Shown piece by piece: positions 63,393-64,000 of a stretch of DNA of 64,000 nt. The position numbers were made by a program, and so were the translations under genes. The first letter of the stretch is position 1, and each line of letters begins with the position of its first letter. The stretch is from Capronia americana (Eukaryota; Ascomycota; Eurotiomycetes; Chaetothyriales; Herpotrichiellaceae): assembly GCA_016110215.1 (NCBI GenBank), contig JADWQD010000005.1:1550001-1614000 (forward strand). Direction: 5' to 3'. The notes under the pieces were generated by a model, which did not search any database, had not been told where the DNA came from, and saw only the letters and a program-made list of their open reading frames with translations.

Positions 63393-64000
63393 CCATGGTC
63401 ATAACGGAAATTTGCAAAACAATGGGCGGACGGACTGCACCGCACTGCCTCGGCGTTAATTGATTAAAAGTAGGCGTTAGAGCAGGTGATGCCCATCGCG
63501 TCACGATCAGGTCGGTATTGTATATAGGATAGTCTTTAGCGATTGAACTCGAATACACCATACACCACGACATCCCCGAGAATGCTCAGTTGAGGTTGCT
63601 ACGACGGACCTGACCTTGACCTTGAACTTATTGATGACGATTTTTTTTTGATACGCTCTCCATTTATCGGCTCGCATCTTCTGACCATGAGGGAGGGTTG
63701 ACGGTCAAGATGGACGTTCATGTCAAGTCGAAGAAATGTACTGTACCATACACGAGCCGCACATACTGTACTCACTCGCCGGGATAATCGAGGTCGGGAA
63801 ATAGTTATCCTACACTATGGTAATTAATTTTACTAGCCCGTGGCCGGCACACCGGCGAGCTACTGTAGAGAGACATACATGTACTCCGTATACATGTACC
63901 GTATATATATACAGTAGTATTCCTACGCGGCGTCTCTTCTCCCTCTTGATCTCCATAGTCACAGTCACAGTCTCCGGATATGTATTATCTTCTTATCGTG
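63393..64000. other. 3' spacer of the catalase, AT-rich towards the window end
   Basis: 608 bases without a gene. A poly-T run lies at about 63642-63650 and a small palindromic patch at 63878-63916, listed separately. Confidence 0.45.
63878..63916. repeat. Short palindromic AT-rich patch
   Basis: Two copies of TACATGTA (self-complementary) flank CTCCGTA, followed by CCGTATATATATAC. It could form a small cruciform or be a simple-sequence relic; no function assigned. Confidence 0.5.

Noticed and set aside
1..64000. Search for transposons, CRISPR arrays, viral genes and toxin systems
   Set aside because: No transposase, reverse transcriptase, capsid or toxin motifs, no terminal repeats and no spaced repeat arrays were seen on reading both strands.

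Overview
This window is nuclear DNA of a filamentous ascomycete (Pezizomycotina). Genes are intron-bearing, with short GT-AG introns of about 45-70 bases. They lie on both strands with frequent divergent and convergent pairs, and the proteins are typical fungal ones: two-gene ATP-citrate lyase, Zn(II)2Cys6 regulator, LaeA-like methyltransferase, CYP504 P450, Sec1, Prp22, Suv3 and Mdm33/She9. The catabolic repertoire (Baeyer-Villiger monooxygenase, amidase, CYP504, GFA-fold protein, many SDRs) would suit a Eurotiomycete such as a chaetothyrialean black yeast, but that placement is inference. No transposon, CRISPR array, rRNA or convincing tRNA was seen.

Layout. 1-8 kb is accessory/catabolic: an RWD-domain fragment cut by the window edge, an MFS sugar porter with seven exons, then a divergent SDR / Baeyer-Villiger monooxygenase pair. 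7.4-12.2 kb holds a Gln/Tyr/Gly-rich glycine-zipper protein, an amidase-signature enzyme and a cysteine-rich (CFEM-like) single-pass surface protein. 13-18.3 kb is the head-to-head ATP-citrate lyase pair (acl1/acl2) that makes cytosolic acetyl-CoA. 18.9-29.3 kb holds a DNA polymerase delta small subunit, an Env9-like SDR, a GFA-fold zinc protein, a CYP504 P450, a Pyp1-like HAD phosphatase and the mitochondrial Mdm33/She9 protein. 29.8-48.1 kb is a housekeeping block: Rieske protein, histone-fold Dpb3/CHRAC-like subunit, CLC chloride transporter, G-patch protein, Sec1, Suv3 RNA helicase, a conserved 90-residue protein, the Prp22 splicing helicase and a basic nucleolar-type protein.

48.9-63.4 kb changes character. 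It has an aldo-keto reductase, a LaeA-type methyltransferase, a decayed small gene, a PhyH-type dioxygenase, an APC permease, a regulator with two tandem Zn(II)2Cys6 clusters and a catalase, separated by long spacers. This looks like a tailoring/regulatory gene set without a visible backbone synthase, and a joint pathway is only a hypothesis.

The most notable observations are: (i) the duplicated zinc cluster in one regulator; (ii) a small coding frame interrupted by two TGA codons that overlaps the last exon of the LaeA-like methyltransferase in another frame; (iii) the SDR/BVMO divergent pair; (iv) two different SDR genes each carrying a stop-free 51-base intron; and (v) several multi-exon or small genes (GFA protein, 90-residue conserved protein, Dpb3-like subunit, Pol delta subunit) that simple ORF reading misses. 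Exon boundaries were assigned by eye from splice consensus, frame continuity and family expectations. Family assignments come from motif recognition, not from database searches.
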